Assembly (NCBI RefSeq): GCF_040450955.1
Contig: NZ_CP144373.1
Coordinates: forward strand, 372,001-436,000
From: Thermodesulfovibrio sp. 3907-1M
Lineage (GTDB): Bacteria > Nitrospirota > Thermodesulfovibrionia > Thermodesulfovibrionales > Thermodesulfovibrionaceae
Direction: 5' to 3'
Length of the DNA: 64,000 bases
The notes under the pieces were generated by a model. It was given only the letters and a program-made list of their open reading frames with translations, did not search any database and was not told the origin of the DNA. Of the stretch, positions 1-8,104 are shown piece by piece. Made by a program: the position numbers and the translations under genes. Within the stretch, counting starts at the first letter, position 1. Every line of letters starts with the position of its first letter.

Positions 1-19
1 ATTTTCAAGGCTTATAAAG

Positions 20-268
20 TTGATAATAAAAATAAAAGAGTCTGCTTCCGAGTCTGTATTAAATGAGATTAAGGATTTTCTAAAAAGTCATGTAACCGGA
101 GAAATTATGGGACCTACGAAAAATGAAAATGGTGAATTTGTTTTTATTCTGAGAGCAAAAGATAAAAAAAGGCTTATAGATGACTTCAATAAAGCTGCTC
201 AAAAATTAAAATTTTTTAAAGGCATTTCTTTTAAAGTTGAAGTTGACCCTGTAAATTTAAAAATCTAA
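20..268 (+). CDS. Hypothetical protein, 82 aa or longer (5' end uncertain)
   Basis: Small lysine-rich soluble protein with no family I recognise. The marked start is a TTG, with a weak AAGG about 10 nt upstream. The frame stays open to the left edge of the window, so the true start may lie outside it. The residues alternate like a small alpha/beta fold (IIKIKES..., EFVFILRAKDKK, ISFKVEVDPV), with no cysteines, signal peptide or membrane segment. Its 3' end overlaps the 3' end of the convergent ribF gene by 12 bp. That it is a real gene rests on an uninterrupted frame filling the gap up to ribF. Confidence 0.55.
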   Translation: MIIKIKESASESVLNEIKDFLKSHVTGEIMGPTKNENGEFVFILRAKDKKRLIDDFNKAAQKLKFFKGISFKVEVDPVNLKI

Positions 269-1207
269 AAACAACTTCGTTCTGTCTTTTTTAAAAATTT
301 TTTTCGCCTTTTCAATATCCCTGGCAATATTTTCCCTTAGTTCTTCGGGTGAATTAAATTTTCTTTCATCCCGAATTCTTTCAATAAAGTGAACCCTTAT
401 GGTCCTGCCAAGCAGATTTTCTTTAAAATCAAGGATGTGAACCTCATAACTCATATTTATATTGCCAAAAGTTGGATTTTTACCAATGTTTGCCACTCCA
501 TTACAGGTTTTTAACCCAGGTATTGTGACTTTAACTGCATATACTCCCTGTTTTGGAATAATCTCCTGCTCAGGAACAAAGTTTGCAGTAGGATATCCAA
601 GAATTGAAGAGCCTCTTGACATACCTTTTATTACTTTACCATCCACATGATAGGCTCTTCCAAGAAACTGATTTGCTTCTTTAATGTTGCCTTCAAAAAG
701 AGCATTTCTTACAGCTGTGCTGCTTAAAATTTTTCCTCCTTTTTTATAGGCTTTAAGCACAGTAACTTTAAATCCATAAATTTCACCAAGTTTTTTAAGT
801 AGTTCTCTATCTCCTTTTCTTGCTCTGCCAAATCTGTAATCATATCCTACGACAATCCATTTTGCATTGAATTTTTCAACAAGAATGTCTTTTACAAAAT
901 CCTCTGCCTCTATCTGAGCAAACTCATAAGTAAAAGGTATAGAAATTGTTAAATCTATCCCACATTTTTCAATTAGCTTTATTTTGTCTTCATTGGTTGT
1001 AATCAGTTTAAGGGGATGCTCTTTATAGAGAACTTTAATTGGATGGGGGTTAAAAGTTATGACCACTGAGGTTCCGTTAATCTCGGTTGCCTTTCTCTTT
1101 ACAAAATAAAAAATTTTCTGATGCCCGATGTGAACTCCGTCAAAGTTTCCTATTGTTATGACAGGGTTTGGATAATCAAGTTTTTCAATTTTTCTAATTA
1201 CCTGCAT
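257..1207 (-). CDS. ribF: Bifunctional riboflavin kinase / FAD synthetase
   Basis: Makes FMN from riboflavin with ATP, then adenylylates FMN to FAD, in the cytoplasm. The 316 aa length is normal for bacterial RibF. The N-terminal nucleotidyltransferase half carries GNFDGVHIGHQ (about residues 20-30), FNPHP and GYDYRFGR. The C-terminal kinase half carries GSSILGYPTANF (about 200-212) and a typical LGRTIRVHFIERIRDERKF ending. It is the last gene of a minus-strand run with coaE and mutS, and its start lies inside coaE (14 bp overlap), so translation is probably coupled. The neighbouring flavoproteins (SOD-linked WrbA, HdrA-like protein) would depend on its product. Confidence 0.96.
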   Translation of the reverse strand: MQVIRKIEKLDYPNPVITIGNFDGVHIGHQKIFYFVKRKATEINGTSVVITFNPHPIKVLYKEHPLKLITTNEDKIKLIEKCGIDLTISIPFTYEFAQIEAEDFVKDILVEKFNAKWIVVGYDYRFGRARKGDRELLKKLGEIYGFKVTVLKAYKKGGKILSSTAVRNALFEGNIKEANQFLGRAYHVDGKVIKGMSRGSSILGYPTANFVPEQEIIPKQGVYAVKVTIPGLKTCNGVANIGKNPTFGNINMSYEVHILDFKENLLGRTIRVHFIERIRDERKFNSPEELRENIARDIEKAKKIFKKDRTKLFLDF

Positions 1208-1805
1208 ATCTGTGCTCCAGTGCTGTTAATTTTTGAAATATCTCTTCCACCTGAGCTTTTGTTTTTTCCACACTCCCTGAATTATCTATTATATAATCTG
1301 ATTTTGATTTTTTCATCTCAATTGGAAACTGTGCTCTGAGTCTCTTAATTGCCTCCTGCTTTGAAATTCCTTTTTTCTGAAGCCTTTGTATTGCTATTTC
1401 ATCAGGAGTCCAAACAGTAATAATTACATCGAATCTGTTCTGATAGCCTCTTTCAAAAATAACAGGTGCTTCAATAACTACAATTTTAGGTTCTCCTCTT
1501 TCAGGAATTTTTTTTATTATTTCATCAATCTTTTCAAATACCTTTGGATGAAGAATATTCTCAAGATATATTCTCATAAGGGGGTTGTCAAAAACTATCT
1601 GAGCTATATATTTTTTGTTGAGTTTTCCCCCTGAAACAACATCCTGTCCAAAAAGTCTTTTAATTTCGTTTATTACTGAAGCTTCATTTAAGAGTTCCTC
1701 AACGATTTTATCAGTACTTATCACATAAGCACCAAGACTTCGGAAGATTTCAGCCACAGTGCTTTTACCCATTCCAAAGTTTCCTGTAAGTCCTACTTTA
1801 ATCAT
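1194..1805 (-). CDS. coaE: Dephospho-CoA kinase
   Basis: Catalyses the last step of coenzyme A synthesis, ATP-dependent phosphorylation of the ribose 3'-OH of dephospho-CoA. The 203 aa protein has the Walker A loop GNFGMGKST at residues 8-16 and DKIVEELL just after it. The conserved VVIEAPVIFERG segment lies mid-protein and VWTPDEIAIQRLQKK follows. The family usually has an alternative motif GLTGGIGSGKS; here two glycines are replaced by N and M (LTGNFGMGKST) but the P-loop itself is intact. It overlaps mutS by 8 bp and ribF by 14 bp, the tight packing expected of one operon. Confidence 0.94.
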   Translation of the reverse strand: MIKVGLTGNFGMGKSTVAEIFRSLGAYVISTDKIVEELLNEASVINEIKRLFGQDVVSGGKLNKKYIAQIVFDNPLMRIYLENILHPKVFEKIDEIIKKIPERGEPKIVVIEAPVIFERGYQNRFDVIITVWTPDEIAIQRLQKKGISKQEAIKRLRAQFPIEMKKSKSDYIIDNSGSVEKTKAQVEEIFQKLTALEHRYAGN

Positions 1806-4386
1806 TTTTCAGCATCTCCTTAAGCTCTTTAAGTTTTTTTAATGCTTTCTCGGGTGTGATATTTTCTATATCAATTTTTGCTATCTCGGCAACGATAGGG
1901 TCTCCCTGAAAAAATAAATCAAGCTGCTTTGCCTTTGGGCGAAAGGTCTGGAATTCTTTTTTCTCAAGTTTTTTTAATATATCCTTTGCCCTCAAGACAA
2001 CCTCCTGTGGAAGCCCTGCAAGACGGGCAACCTGAATTCCATAGCTTTTGTCAGCTCCACCTTTCTGTATCTTTCTCAAAAATATTATCTCATCGCCCCA
2101 TTCTTTAACCACTACAGTGTAATTTTTTATACAATCAAAGCTGAAGGCAAGGTCTGTTAATTCATGATAATGAGTGGCAAAAATAGTTCTTGCCTTGATT
2201 TTCTCTGCAATATACTCAACAACTGCCCAGGCAATGCTTATTCCATCAAAAGTGCTTGTTCCTCTTCCAACCTCATCAAGTATTATAAAACTTTTTTCTG
2301 TTGCATTATTAAGAATGTTAGCTACCTCTATCATCTCAACCATGAATGTGCTCTGCCCTTTACCGAGATAGTCAGAAGCACCTATGCGGGTAAAGATTCT
2401 ATCAACAATTCCGATTTTTGCCTGCCTTGCAGGAACAAAAGAGCCAATCTGTGCCATAAGAACAATTAAAGCATTCTGTCTCATGTATGTAGATTTTCCA
2501 GCCATATTTGGTCCTGTAAGAATGATAATTCTCTGGTCTTCTGAGCCAATGGATAAGTCATTGGGAATAAATCTCTGCTCGGGTAATTTCCCGAGCTGGA
2601 TAAGTCTTTCAATTACAGGATGTCTTCCCTCTACAATCTCTATTACTTTATCTTCTGTGATTTCAGGTCTTGTATATCTGTATTTTGATGCAACTTTTGC
2701 AAGACAGCAAAGAAAATCAATGTATCCGATTACTTCTGCGTTTTTAAATATCTGCTCTGTGTGTTGAGAAACTCTTTTAATTAATTCTCTAAATAATTCT
2801 TCTTCAAGAGTTTTAAGCTTTTCCTCTGCACTGAGTATTTTTTGTTCAAGTTCTTTAAGCTCTTTTGTTTCAAATCTCTCAGCATTTGAAAGGGTTTGTT
2901 TTCTTATGTAGTGCGGAGGAACGAGCTTTAAATTCGGCTTTGTTACTTCAATGTAATAACCAAAAACTCTGTTGTAGCCAATTTTAAGAGAATTAATTCC
3001 AGTTTTCATTCTTTCTTCAGCTTCCATGTTTAAAATATAGTTTTTGCTTTGATTTTTTAATACTCTCAGCTCATCTATAACTGAATTATAGCCATCTCTG
3101 AAAATTCCCCCTTCATTTACTGTGTTTGGAGGGTTATCTATGAGAGCATTCTCTATCAATGATACGAGCTCATTGAGTTCATAAAGGCGGTTTGATAAGT
3201 CCTGAATAACTGGTGAATCATTTATTGAAAGCGTTTTTTTAAGTTCTGGAATCCTATGCAATGCATCTTTCAATGCTTTGAGTTCTCTTGGATTTATGTT
3301 ATCCCTTTTAATCTTCAATCCAAGTCTTTCAATATCTGGAAAGTCTTTTAAGATTTTGTCAATGTTTTCTCTTAAAGCGTAATCTTTAAAAAATGCCTCT
3401 ACTCCGTCAAGTCTTTTTTCTATTTCAGCTTTGTTTAAAAGCGGACAGGAAAGAGCATTTCTTAAGAGACGGGTTCCCATTGGAGTATTTGTTTCGTCTA
3501 AAATCCACAAAAGTGAGCCTTCTTTATCCCCATCAAGGGATGATAAAATCTCAAGATTTTTTTTAGTTGAACCATCAAGAAGAATAAATTCTGAGAGATT
3601 CAAAACCTTTAATTGCTTAAACTGGGTTTGCTGTTTATTTTCTTCAAGGTATTTCAAGAGTGCTCCTGCTGCTTGCACTGCAGGATGAAACTCCTCTATT
3701 CCAAAACTTTTGAGAGAGGCTATTCTGAAGTGTTCAACAAGGGTTCTATAAGCAAGCATGTAGTCAAATTTCCAGTCATCAATGAAAGTAAAGATTTTTT
3801 GATTGATTAAGTTTTCAAATTTTAAGAGGTCTTCAAGAGACTTTGGAACTATTATTTCTTTTGGTTCAAATCTTTCAATTTCATCAAAAAGATTTTTCTC
3901 AGTTTCATAAACAATGAACTCAGCTGTAGAGATATCTGCCAAGGCAATTCCCTTTTTCCCCTGTTCATAGGATATTTTTTGCGGACACGCTGCCATTATG
4001 TAAACATTTTCTTTGATTCCTTCTGGAAGATATGTCCCTGGAGTTAAGACTTTTACAACTTCTCTCTCCACTATTCCTTTTGCTGTTTTTGGATCTCCAG
4101 TCTGTTCGCAAATAGCTACTTTATAACCTTCACGAAGTAGTTTTTCAATATAAGAATCCGCGGCAAAATAAGGAATTCCACACATTGGGAAAGATTCTTT
4201 TGATTTATCTCTTGATGTAAGTGTTAATCCCAAAATATTTGATGCAATTTTAGCATCCTCTCCAAACATTTCATAGAAATCGCCAAGTCTAAAAAAAACT
4301 ATAGTATCTTTATACTGCTGTTTTATTCTGAAGTATTGTTTCATAAGAGGAGTGAACTGTTCCTGTGAGATTTTCATGGAGTTCAT
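1798..4386 (-). CDS. mutS: DNA mismatch repair ATPase MutS
   Basis: Recognises mismatches and small loops and recruits MutL. The 862 aa length is full size. The N-terminal mismatch-binding domain shows the FFRLGDFYEMFGEDA segment with the Phe-X-Glu wedge. The C-terminal ABC ATPase carries TGPNMAGKST (about residue 625), DEVGRGTSTFDG (about 705) and the ATHYHEL switch. The chosen start, MNSMKISQEQF, gives the usual MutS N-terminus (LTPLMKQY). No Shine-Dalgarno sequence precedes it; instead a TATAAT lies exactly 6 nt upstream, so the mRNA may be leaderless. It is the first gene of the mutS-coaE-ribF run and is divergent from the activator gene at 4439. Confidence 0.97.
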   Translation of the reverse strand: MNSMKISQEQFTPLMKQYFRIKQQYKDTIVFFRLGDFYEMFGEDAKIASNILGLTLTSRDKSKESFPMCGIPYFAADSYIEKLLREGYKVAICEQTGDPKTAKGIVEREVVKVLTPGTYLPEGIKENVYIMAACPQKISYEQGKKGIALADISTAEFIVYETEKNLFDEIERFEPKEIIVPKSLEDLLKFENLINQKIFTFIDDWKFDYMLAYRTLVEHFRIASLKSFGIEEFHPAVQAAGALLKYLEENKQQTQFKQLKVLNLSEFILLDGSTKKNLEILSSLDGDKEGSLLWILDETNTPMGTRLLRNALSCPLLNKAEIEKRLDGVEAFFKDYALRENIDKILKDFPDIERLGLKIKRDNINPRELKALKDALHRIPELKKTLSINDSPVIQDLSNRLYELNELVSLIENALIDNPPNTVNEGGIFRDGYNSVIDELRVLKNQSKNYILNMEAEERMKTGINSLKIGYNRVFGYYIEVTKPNLKLVPPHYIRKQTLSNAERFETKELKELEQKILSAEEKLKTLEEELFRELIKRVSQHTEQIFKNAEVIGYIDFLCCLAKVASKYRYTRPEITEDKVIEIVEGRHPVIERLIQLGKLPEQRFIPNDLSIGSEDQRIIILTGPNMAGKSTYMRQNALIVLMAQIGSFVPARQAKIGIVDRIFTRIGASDYLGKGQSTFMVEMIEVANILNNATEKSFIILDEVGRGTSTFDGISIAWAVVEYIAEKIKARTIFATHYHELTDLAFSFDCIKNYTVVVKEWGDEIIFLRKIQKGGADKSYGIQVARLAGLPQEVVLRAKDILKKLEKKEFQTFRPKAKQLDLFFQGDPIVAEIAKIDIENITPEKALKKLKELKEMLKND

Positions 4387-4392
4387 TTAATT

Positions 4393-4398
4393 ATTATA
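4393..4398 (-). promoter_or_regulatory. -10 box of mutS promoter (predicted leaderless)
   Basis: On the minus strand TATAAT ends 6 nt before the mutS ATG, which places +1 on the A of the start codon. The -35 is weak (TTTAAT at 18 bp). No ribosome-binding site is visible. Confidence 0.55.
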
Positions 4399-4403
4399 CA
4401 GTA

Positions 4404-4433
4404 TTGACAACCCTGCATTAAATATTCTATTTT
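4404..4433 (+). promoter_or_regulatory. Sigma-70-type promoter of the sigma-54 activator gene
   Basis: TTGACA at 4404-4409, then an 18-bp gap to TATTTT at 4428-4433. The -10 ends 5 nt before the ATG at 4439, so the transcript would carry little or no leader. It overlaps the divergent mutS promoter in a 52-bp intergenic region, so the two may interfere with each other. Confidence 0.5.
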
Positions 4434-4438
4434 AGTTC

Positions 4439-5731
4439 ATGGTTTTTTTAAGGTCCTTCAGTGTTCTTGTTATTTCTGAAGAAGCAGAAAAACTTTACAG
4501 GATTTTTGATTCAATAGGGATTACATTAAAAAAATCTATTAAAACAAAAGCTTCTCTATCAACCAATCTTTCCATTTATGACATTGCCTTTCTTGATATT
4601 GATTCAGAGGGATGGCAAAAAAGACTTATGGAGCTTAAACAATACATGCCTGTAATTGCTTTTGGCAAGCCAGATATTGAAAAAGCTGTTGAGGCAATGA
4701 AGCTTGGTGCTACTGATTTTTTACAGAAGCCTTTGAAAAATGAAGCTGTTTCTGAAGTGTTTCAAAAATTTAAAGATAAACCCCAGGTTGAAGTACCAGG
4801 ATTAATTGGAATAAGCAGAAAAATGGAAGATGTTTACTGTGGTATCAGAAAGGCAGCCCTTACAGATAGCAATGTCCTTATTACAGGAGAGTCAGGCACG
4901 GGTAAAGAGCTTGTGGCAAGGGCAATTCACAATATGAGTGAAAGAAAAGACAACGCATTTATTGTGATAAACTGTTCAGCAATTCCTGATACATTGCTTG
5001 AATCTGAACTTTTTGGCTTTGAAAAAGGCTCTTTCACGGGAGCAAACTATACAAAAAAGGGACTTATTGAATGGGCTCACAATGGCACATTGTTTTTTGA
5101 TGAAATTGGTGATGTTTCTCCTCTCTTTCAGACGAAGATCTTAAGGGTTATTCAGGAAGGAGAGTTTATAAAAATTGGTGGAGCTCAACCAATCAGGGTG
5201 GATGTAAGATTCATCGCAGCCACAAATAAAGACTTAACAAAAGCATGCAAAGAGGGTGGTTTCAGAGAAGACCTGTTTTATAGGCTTAATGTAATTCACA
5301 TAGAACTTCCTCCATTAAGAGAAAGAAAAGAGGACATTCCCTCGCTTACAGAATTTTTTATTAAAAAGCATTCATCCAAGAGAAAGGATATTCATATTAA
5401 AGGAATTACAGAGGAAGCCCTTGACACATTAATGAACTATTCCTTTCCCGGAAATGTCCGTGAACTTGAAAATATTATAGAAAGGGCAATTGCCTTTACA
5501 AACTCAACGGAAATAACAGTTAAGGACCTGCCTTCTTACTTAATAAAAACTTCCCATTCTAAAAAAATCTCCCCTGGTAGCCTTAGAGAAGCTGTTGAAA
5601 ATTTTGAAAAAGAGCTCATATGGTCTGCTTTGCAAAAAAGCAGAGGCAATATTTCAAAGGCAGCTGAACTTCTCGGAATTCATCGCCAGCAGCTTCAGAG
5701 AAAACTGAAACAGTTTAAAATTGCTACATAA
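4439..5731 (+). CDS. Sigma-54-dependent transcriptional activator with degenerate receiver
   Basis: AAA+ enhancer-binding protein that would open RNA polymerase-sigma54 complexes. The 430 aa protein has an N-terminal receiver-like domain (1-110), an AAA+ domain (about 120-345) with GESGTGKE (about 150), GSFTGA (about 198, the sigma-54 contact loop) and FFDEIGD (about 219), and a C-terminal Fis-type helix-turn-helix (KAAELLGIHRQQLQRKLKQ). The receiver keeps an Asp in AFLDID and the Lys in FLQKPL. It lacks the paired acidic residues (SEEAE instead of DD) and the Thr/Ser switch residue, so phosphorylation is doubtful. It lies directly upstream of two palindromes and a -24/-12 promoter, which makes the downstream TauE operon its likely target. 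Confidence 0.93.
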   Translation: MVFLRSFSVLVISEEAEKLYRIFDSIGITLKKSIKTKASLSTNLSIYDIAFLDIDSEGWQKRLMELKQYMPVIAFGKPDIEKAVEAMKLGATDFLQKPLKNEAVSEVFQKFKDKPQVEVPGLIGISRKMEDVYCGIRKAALTDSNVLITGESGTGKELVARAIHNMSERKDNAFIVINCSAIPDTLLESELFGFEKGSFTGANYTKKGLIEWAHNGTLFFDEIGDVSPLFQTKILRVIQEGEFIKIGGAQPIRVDVRFIAATNKDLTKACKEGGFREDLFYRLNVIHIELPPLRERKEDIPSLTEFFIKKHSSKRKDIHIKGITEEALDTLMNYSFPGNVRELENIIERAIAFTNSTEITVKDLPSYLIKTSHSKKISPGSLREAVENFEKELIWSALQKSRGNISKAAELLGIHRQQLQRKLKQFKIAT

Positions 5732-5735
5732 TTTT

Positions 5736-5758
5736 TCATTGCAACATTTTGTTGCAAT
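5736..5758. promoter_or_regulatory. Palindromic activator site 1 (upstream activating sequence)
   Basis: A perfect inverted repeat with 10-bp arms (CATTGCAACA / TGTTGCAATG) and a 3-nt spacer. It is centred about 150 bp upstream of the predicted sigma-54 start site. A similar half-site, TTGCTACA, lies just upstream at the end of the activator gene. Confidence 0.7.
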
Positions 5759-5802
5759 GAACATCTTAAATTTAAACTAAAAACTTTTCAATAGACAACA
5801 AA

Positions 5803-5819
5803 ATGCAACAATATGTTGC
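5803..5819. promoter_or_regulatory. Palindromic activator site 2 (upstream activating sequence)
   Basis: TGCAACA-ATA-TGTTGCA shares the core of site 1 with the same 3-nt spacer. The centres of the two sites are 64 bp apart, roughly six helical turns, which suits cooperative binding of an enhancer-binding protein. It is about 86 bp upstream of the predicted start site. Confidence 0.7.
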
Positions 5820-5870
5820 AATACGATGTTTCTATCCATTTAAAAGCTTTGCCATTCTTTGTTTTCTATC

Positions 5871-5886
5871 TGGCATCTGTATTGCA
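5871..5886 (+). promoter_or_regulatory. Sigma-54 (-24/-12) promoter
   Basis: TGGCATCTGTATTGCA fits the TGGCAC-N5-TTGC consensus, with exactly 10 nt between the GG and the GC. Predicted +1 is near 5897, just ahead of the small ORF at 5900. Confidence 0.7.
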
Positions 5887-5899
5887 TTAATGATTATTA

Positions 5900-6043
5900 A
5901 TGAAAAAGGTCTGGAAAAAGGTAAAAGATTTGCTTGTGTTAATAACTTTTTCAAAGCCAAAGGAGTTTGACAGACTCTGTGAGAAGGAAAAACAAAAAAA
6001 GAAGGGAGGTGAAAAAAGAAAGATTTTAAAGTGTTTTGTTTAA
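5900..6043 (+). CDS. Small basic protein, 47 aa, first gene of the TauE operon
   Basis: The frame runs from ATG 5900 to TAA 6041-6043. It starts MKKVWKKVKDLLVLITF and continues SKPKEFDRLCEKEKQKK. This is an amphipathic N-terminal helix followed by a very basic tail, with no signal peptide. I recall similar very short proteins of the form K-x-DL-x-x-x-TF-x-x-x-x-E preceding TauE-like exporters in sulfate reducers, but cannot check this here. The predicted sigma-54 start site is only about 3 nt ahead of the ATG, so it would be read from a nearly leaderless mRNA. A 52-nt gap with a strong AGGAGGAGG separates it from tauE. An alternative ATG at 5890 gives only a 26-codon frame. Confidence 0.55.
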   Translation: MKKVWKKVKDLLVLITFSKPKEFDRLCEKEKQKKKGGEKRKILKCFV

Positions 6044-6095
6044 GAAATGATTTTTTTATTAAAAACCAAAAATCTTAAAAGGAGGAGGCTGTGGA

Positions 6096-7352
6096 ATGAA
6101 TAAGTTAAGGAAAATTTACGAACTTATGATGGCGGGTGCGATATACCAAGCCCGCTGGGAAAAGCAGATGTCCGATAACATCCTCAGAAACAAAAAGAGG
6201 TTGCTCATTTTGATTGCTTTTATCTCTCCGATACTTCTTGTATCTTTTCTTGGTGCAGCAGACATTTTAGGAGGCAAATCTGCCTATGCACCATCCTATT
6301 ACACAACAACCGTTTTCATTGCATCCATGGCAGTTGGAATGGCAGCAGGATTAATTACAGGATGTATTGGTGCAGGTGGAGGATTTATCATCGCACCTGC
6401 ACTTATGGCAGCAGGTGTTAAGGGAATTCTTGCAGTAGGAACAGACCAGTTTCACATCTTTGCAAAGGCAATTATGGGCACAGTCATTCACAGAAAACTC
6501 GGTAATGTATGCGTAGGTCTTGCAGTTGCCTTTGTTATTGGTTCAGTTTTAGGTGCTACAACAGGTGGTTACATACAGAGATATATCTATAACTGGAATC
6601 CAGTGGCAAGTGAGGCATTTATAAGCATCGTTTATGCTGTAATACTTGGTTTCCTCGGTTTTTATGGATTAAGAGACTATATAAAGCTAAGCAGGGCAAG
6701 AAAGAAAGGAGTGACTGCTGAAGCCGGAGCCCATGGAGGACCTCTAACAACAACACAGCTTGCAATTAATATTCAGAAGGTTAAAATTCCTCCTATGATT
6801 TACTTTGACGAAGACTTTGGTGGAAGAAGAATATCATGGCTTTTTGTTACAGTGTGCGGTTTCGTCGTAGGAATTCTTGCAGCAGTCATGGGAGTTGGTG
6901 GTGGCTTTGTGACATTTCCTCTTTTTGTCTATGTTCTTGGTGTATCAACTCCAACAACCGTTGGAACTGATATATTCCAGATAATATTTACTGCTGGTTA
7001 TTCCTCAATAACTCAGTATGCTATTTACGGTTATGTATTTTACACACTTGCAATGGGACTACTTCTTGGCTCACTTGTTGGAATTCAGATTGGAGCACTT
7101 ACAACAAAAGTTGTTCCTGGTATGGTAATAAGAGGATTCTGGGTATTGACAATCTTAGCAGGATTTGCAAACAGAGCAAGTGTTGTTCCTGACAAACTCA
7201 GAAGCCTTGAAATATGGGCAATTTCAAAGGAAGCCTGCGATATATTAATTCTCATAGGAAACATTGTATTCTGGGTAGCAATTGGTGGATTTGCAGTATG
7301 GGTATTGGGAAGCTTCTTTAAGAATTTAAAAGCCTTTAGAGAGGAGGTTTAA
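6096..7352 (+). CDS. TauE/SafE-family anion (sulfite/sulfoacetate-type) exporter
   Basis: Inner-membrane transporter; the family exports sulfite, sulfoacetate or related anions, or takes up organosulfonates. The 418 aa protein is longer than the usual 250-300. It has a cytoplasmic N-terminal tail of about 48 residues, then two homologous halves, each with a glycine-rich signature (ITGCIGAGGGFIIAPALMAAG near residue 87-107, cut here for length; AAVMGVGGGFVTFPLF near 265). About 8-9 membrane segments are visible, with a cytoplasmic loop at about 200-245 between the halves. AGGAGGAGG about 10 nt upstream supports the start. It is 1 nt from the next gene and shares its probable sigma-54 promoter. 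In a sulfur respirer sulfite is a plausible substrate, but substrate is inference. Confidence 0.85.
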   Translation: MNKLRKIYELMMAGAIYQARWEKQMSDNILRNKKRLLILIAFISPILLVSFLGAADILGGKSAYAPSYYTTTVFIASMAVGMAAGLITGCIGAGGGFIIAPALMAAGVKGILAVGTDQFHIFAKAIMGTVIHRKLGNVCVGLAVAFVIGSVLGATTGGYIQRYIYNWNPVASEAFISIVYAVILGFLGFYGLRDYIKLSRARKKGVTAEAGAHGGPLTTTQLAINIQKVKIPPMIYFDEDFGGRRISWLFVTVCGFVVGILAAVMGVGGGFVTFPLFVYVLGVSTPTTVGTDIFQIIFTAGYSSITQYAIYGYVFYTLAMGLLLGSLVGIQIGALTTKVVPGMVIRGFWVLTILAGFANRASVVPDKLRSLEIWAISKEACDILILIGNIVFWVAIGGFAVWVLGSFFKNLKAFREEV

Positions 7353-7353
7353 T

Positions 7354-8103
7354 ATGGCTAATGCACAGAAGAAACATTTAGCATGGGGATTGATTTTACT
7401 TGCAAGCTTTGTAGGTGTATTGATACTAATCTTTTCACCAATATACCCTGGAGGAATGAATGGACTTGAATACAGTGACGACCTTTTTAACAAGCTTGCA
7501 AAGGGTTCATGCTATCAGATTCCAAAACTGAAGAAGGATGTGGAAAAATACAGAGGTAAACTTTTGGATATGGTAATTGACGTAAAGAAGCCCACTGACA
7601 AACCAGGTGATGCAGAGAAGAGGGCTGAAAGAATTGCAAAAGTCTTCACAGTGAATGGAGCAAAGGCTGAGGTTCAGGGTTCGAAAGTTCGCATAACAGG
7701 GGATTTTGGAGCCATCATGGCTGCAGCTATTGAAGATGCTGACCAGATGTATCATAACAATGGTGATTACATTAAGAGAAAATATGAAGTCACCGATGAT
7801 GAAAAAATGAAACAGATGTTCAGACAGTGGCACAATGCCTTCAGTCTTATAGATAAGAAGCTTACACTTCAGAAAAAGGTTGAAGATGCCACCTTTGTTA
7901 AAAAGGTTATGACAGCAGCTATTGAGCCTGCATATAATTTTTACGGAATTCAGGCTGTTAAGATTTCAGAGAAAGCAGGTATAGCAACAGCTCTCTTAGC
8001 CTTTTATATATTGTATACTATCTGGTATGGATTTGGAGTTCTCTACCTGTTTGAAGGCTTAGGGCTTTCAACAAAAAAAGCAAAAGTAAAGAAGGAGGTA
8101 TAA
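7354..8103 (+). CDS. Membrane-anchored protein of the TauE operon, function unknown
   Basis: A 249 aa protein with a membrane helix near each end: residues 8-30 (LAWGLILLASFVGVLILIF) and about 208-232 (LLAFYILYTIWYGFGVLYLF). In between is a hydrophilic region of about 175 residues. It includes a stretch reading VTVNGAKAEVQGSKVRITGDFGAI-like, which resembles a small alpha/beta ligand or degenerate BON-like fold. The loop probably faces the periplasm if the first helix is an uncleaved anchor. It has a single Cys and no metal- or haem-binding motif. It lies 1 nt after tauE and 1 nt before the UspA gene, so it is probably an accessory subunit or sensor of the exporter. I do not recognise the family. 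Confidence 0.8.
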   Translation: MANAQKKHLAWGLILLASFVGVLILIFSPIYPGGMNGLEYSDDLFNKLAKGSCYQIPKLKKDVEKYRGKLLDMVIDVKKPTDKPGDAEKRAERIAKVFTVNGAKAEVQGSKVRITGDFGAIMAAAIEDADQMYHNNGDYIKRKYEVTDDEKMKQMFRQWHNAFSLIDKKLTLQKKVEDATFVKKVMTAAIEPAYNFYGIQAVKISEKAGIATALLAFYILYTIWYGFGVLYLFEGLGLSTKKAKVKKEV

Positions 8104-8104
8104 G

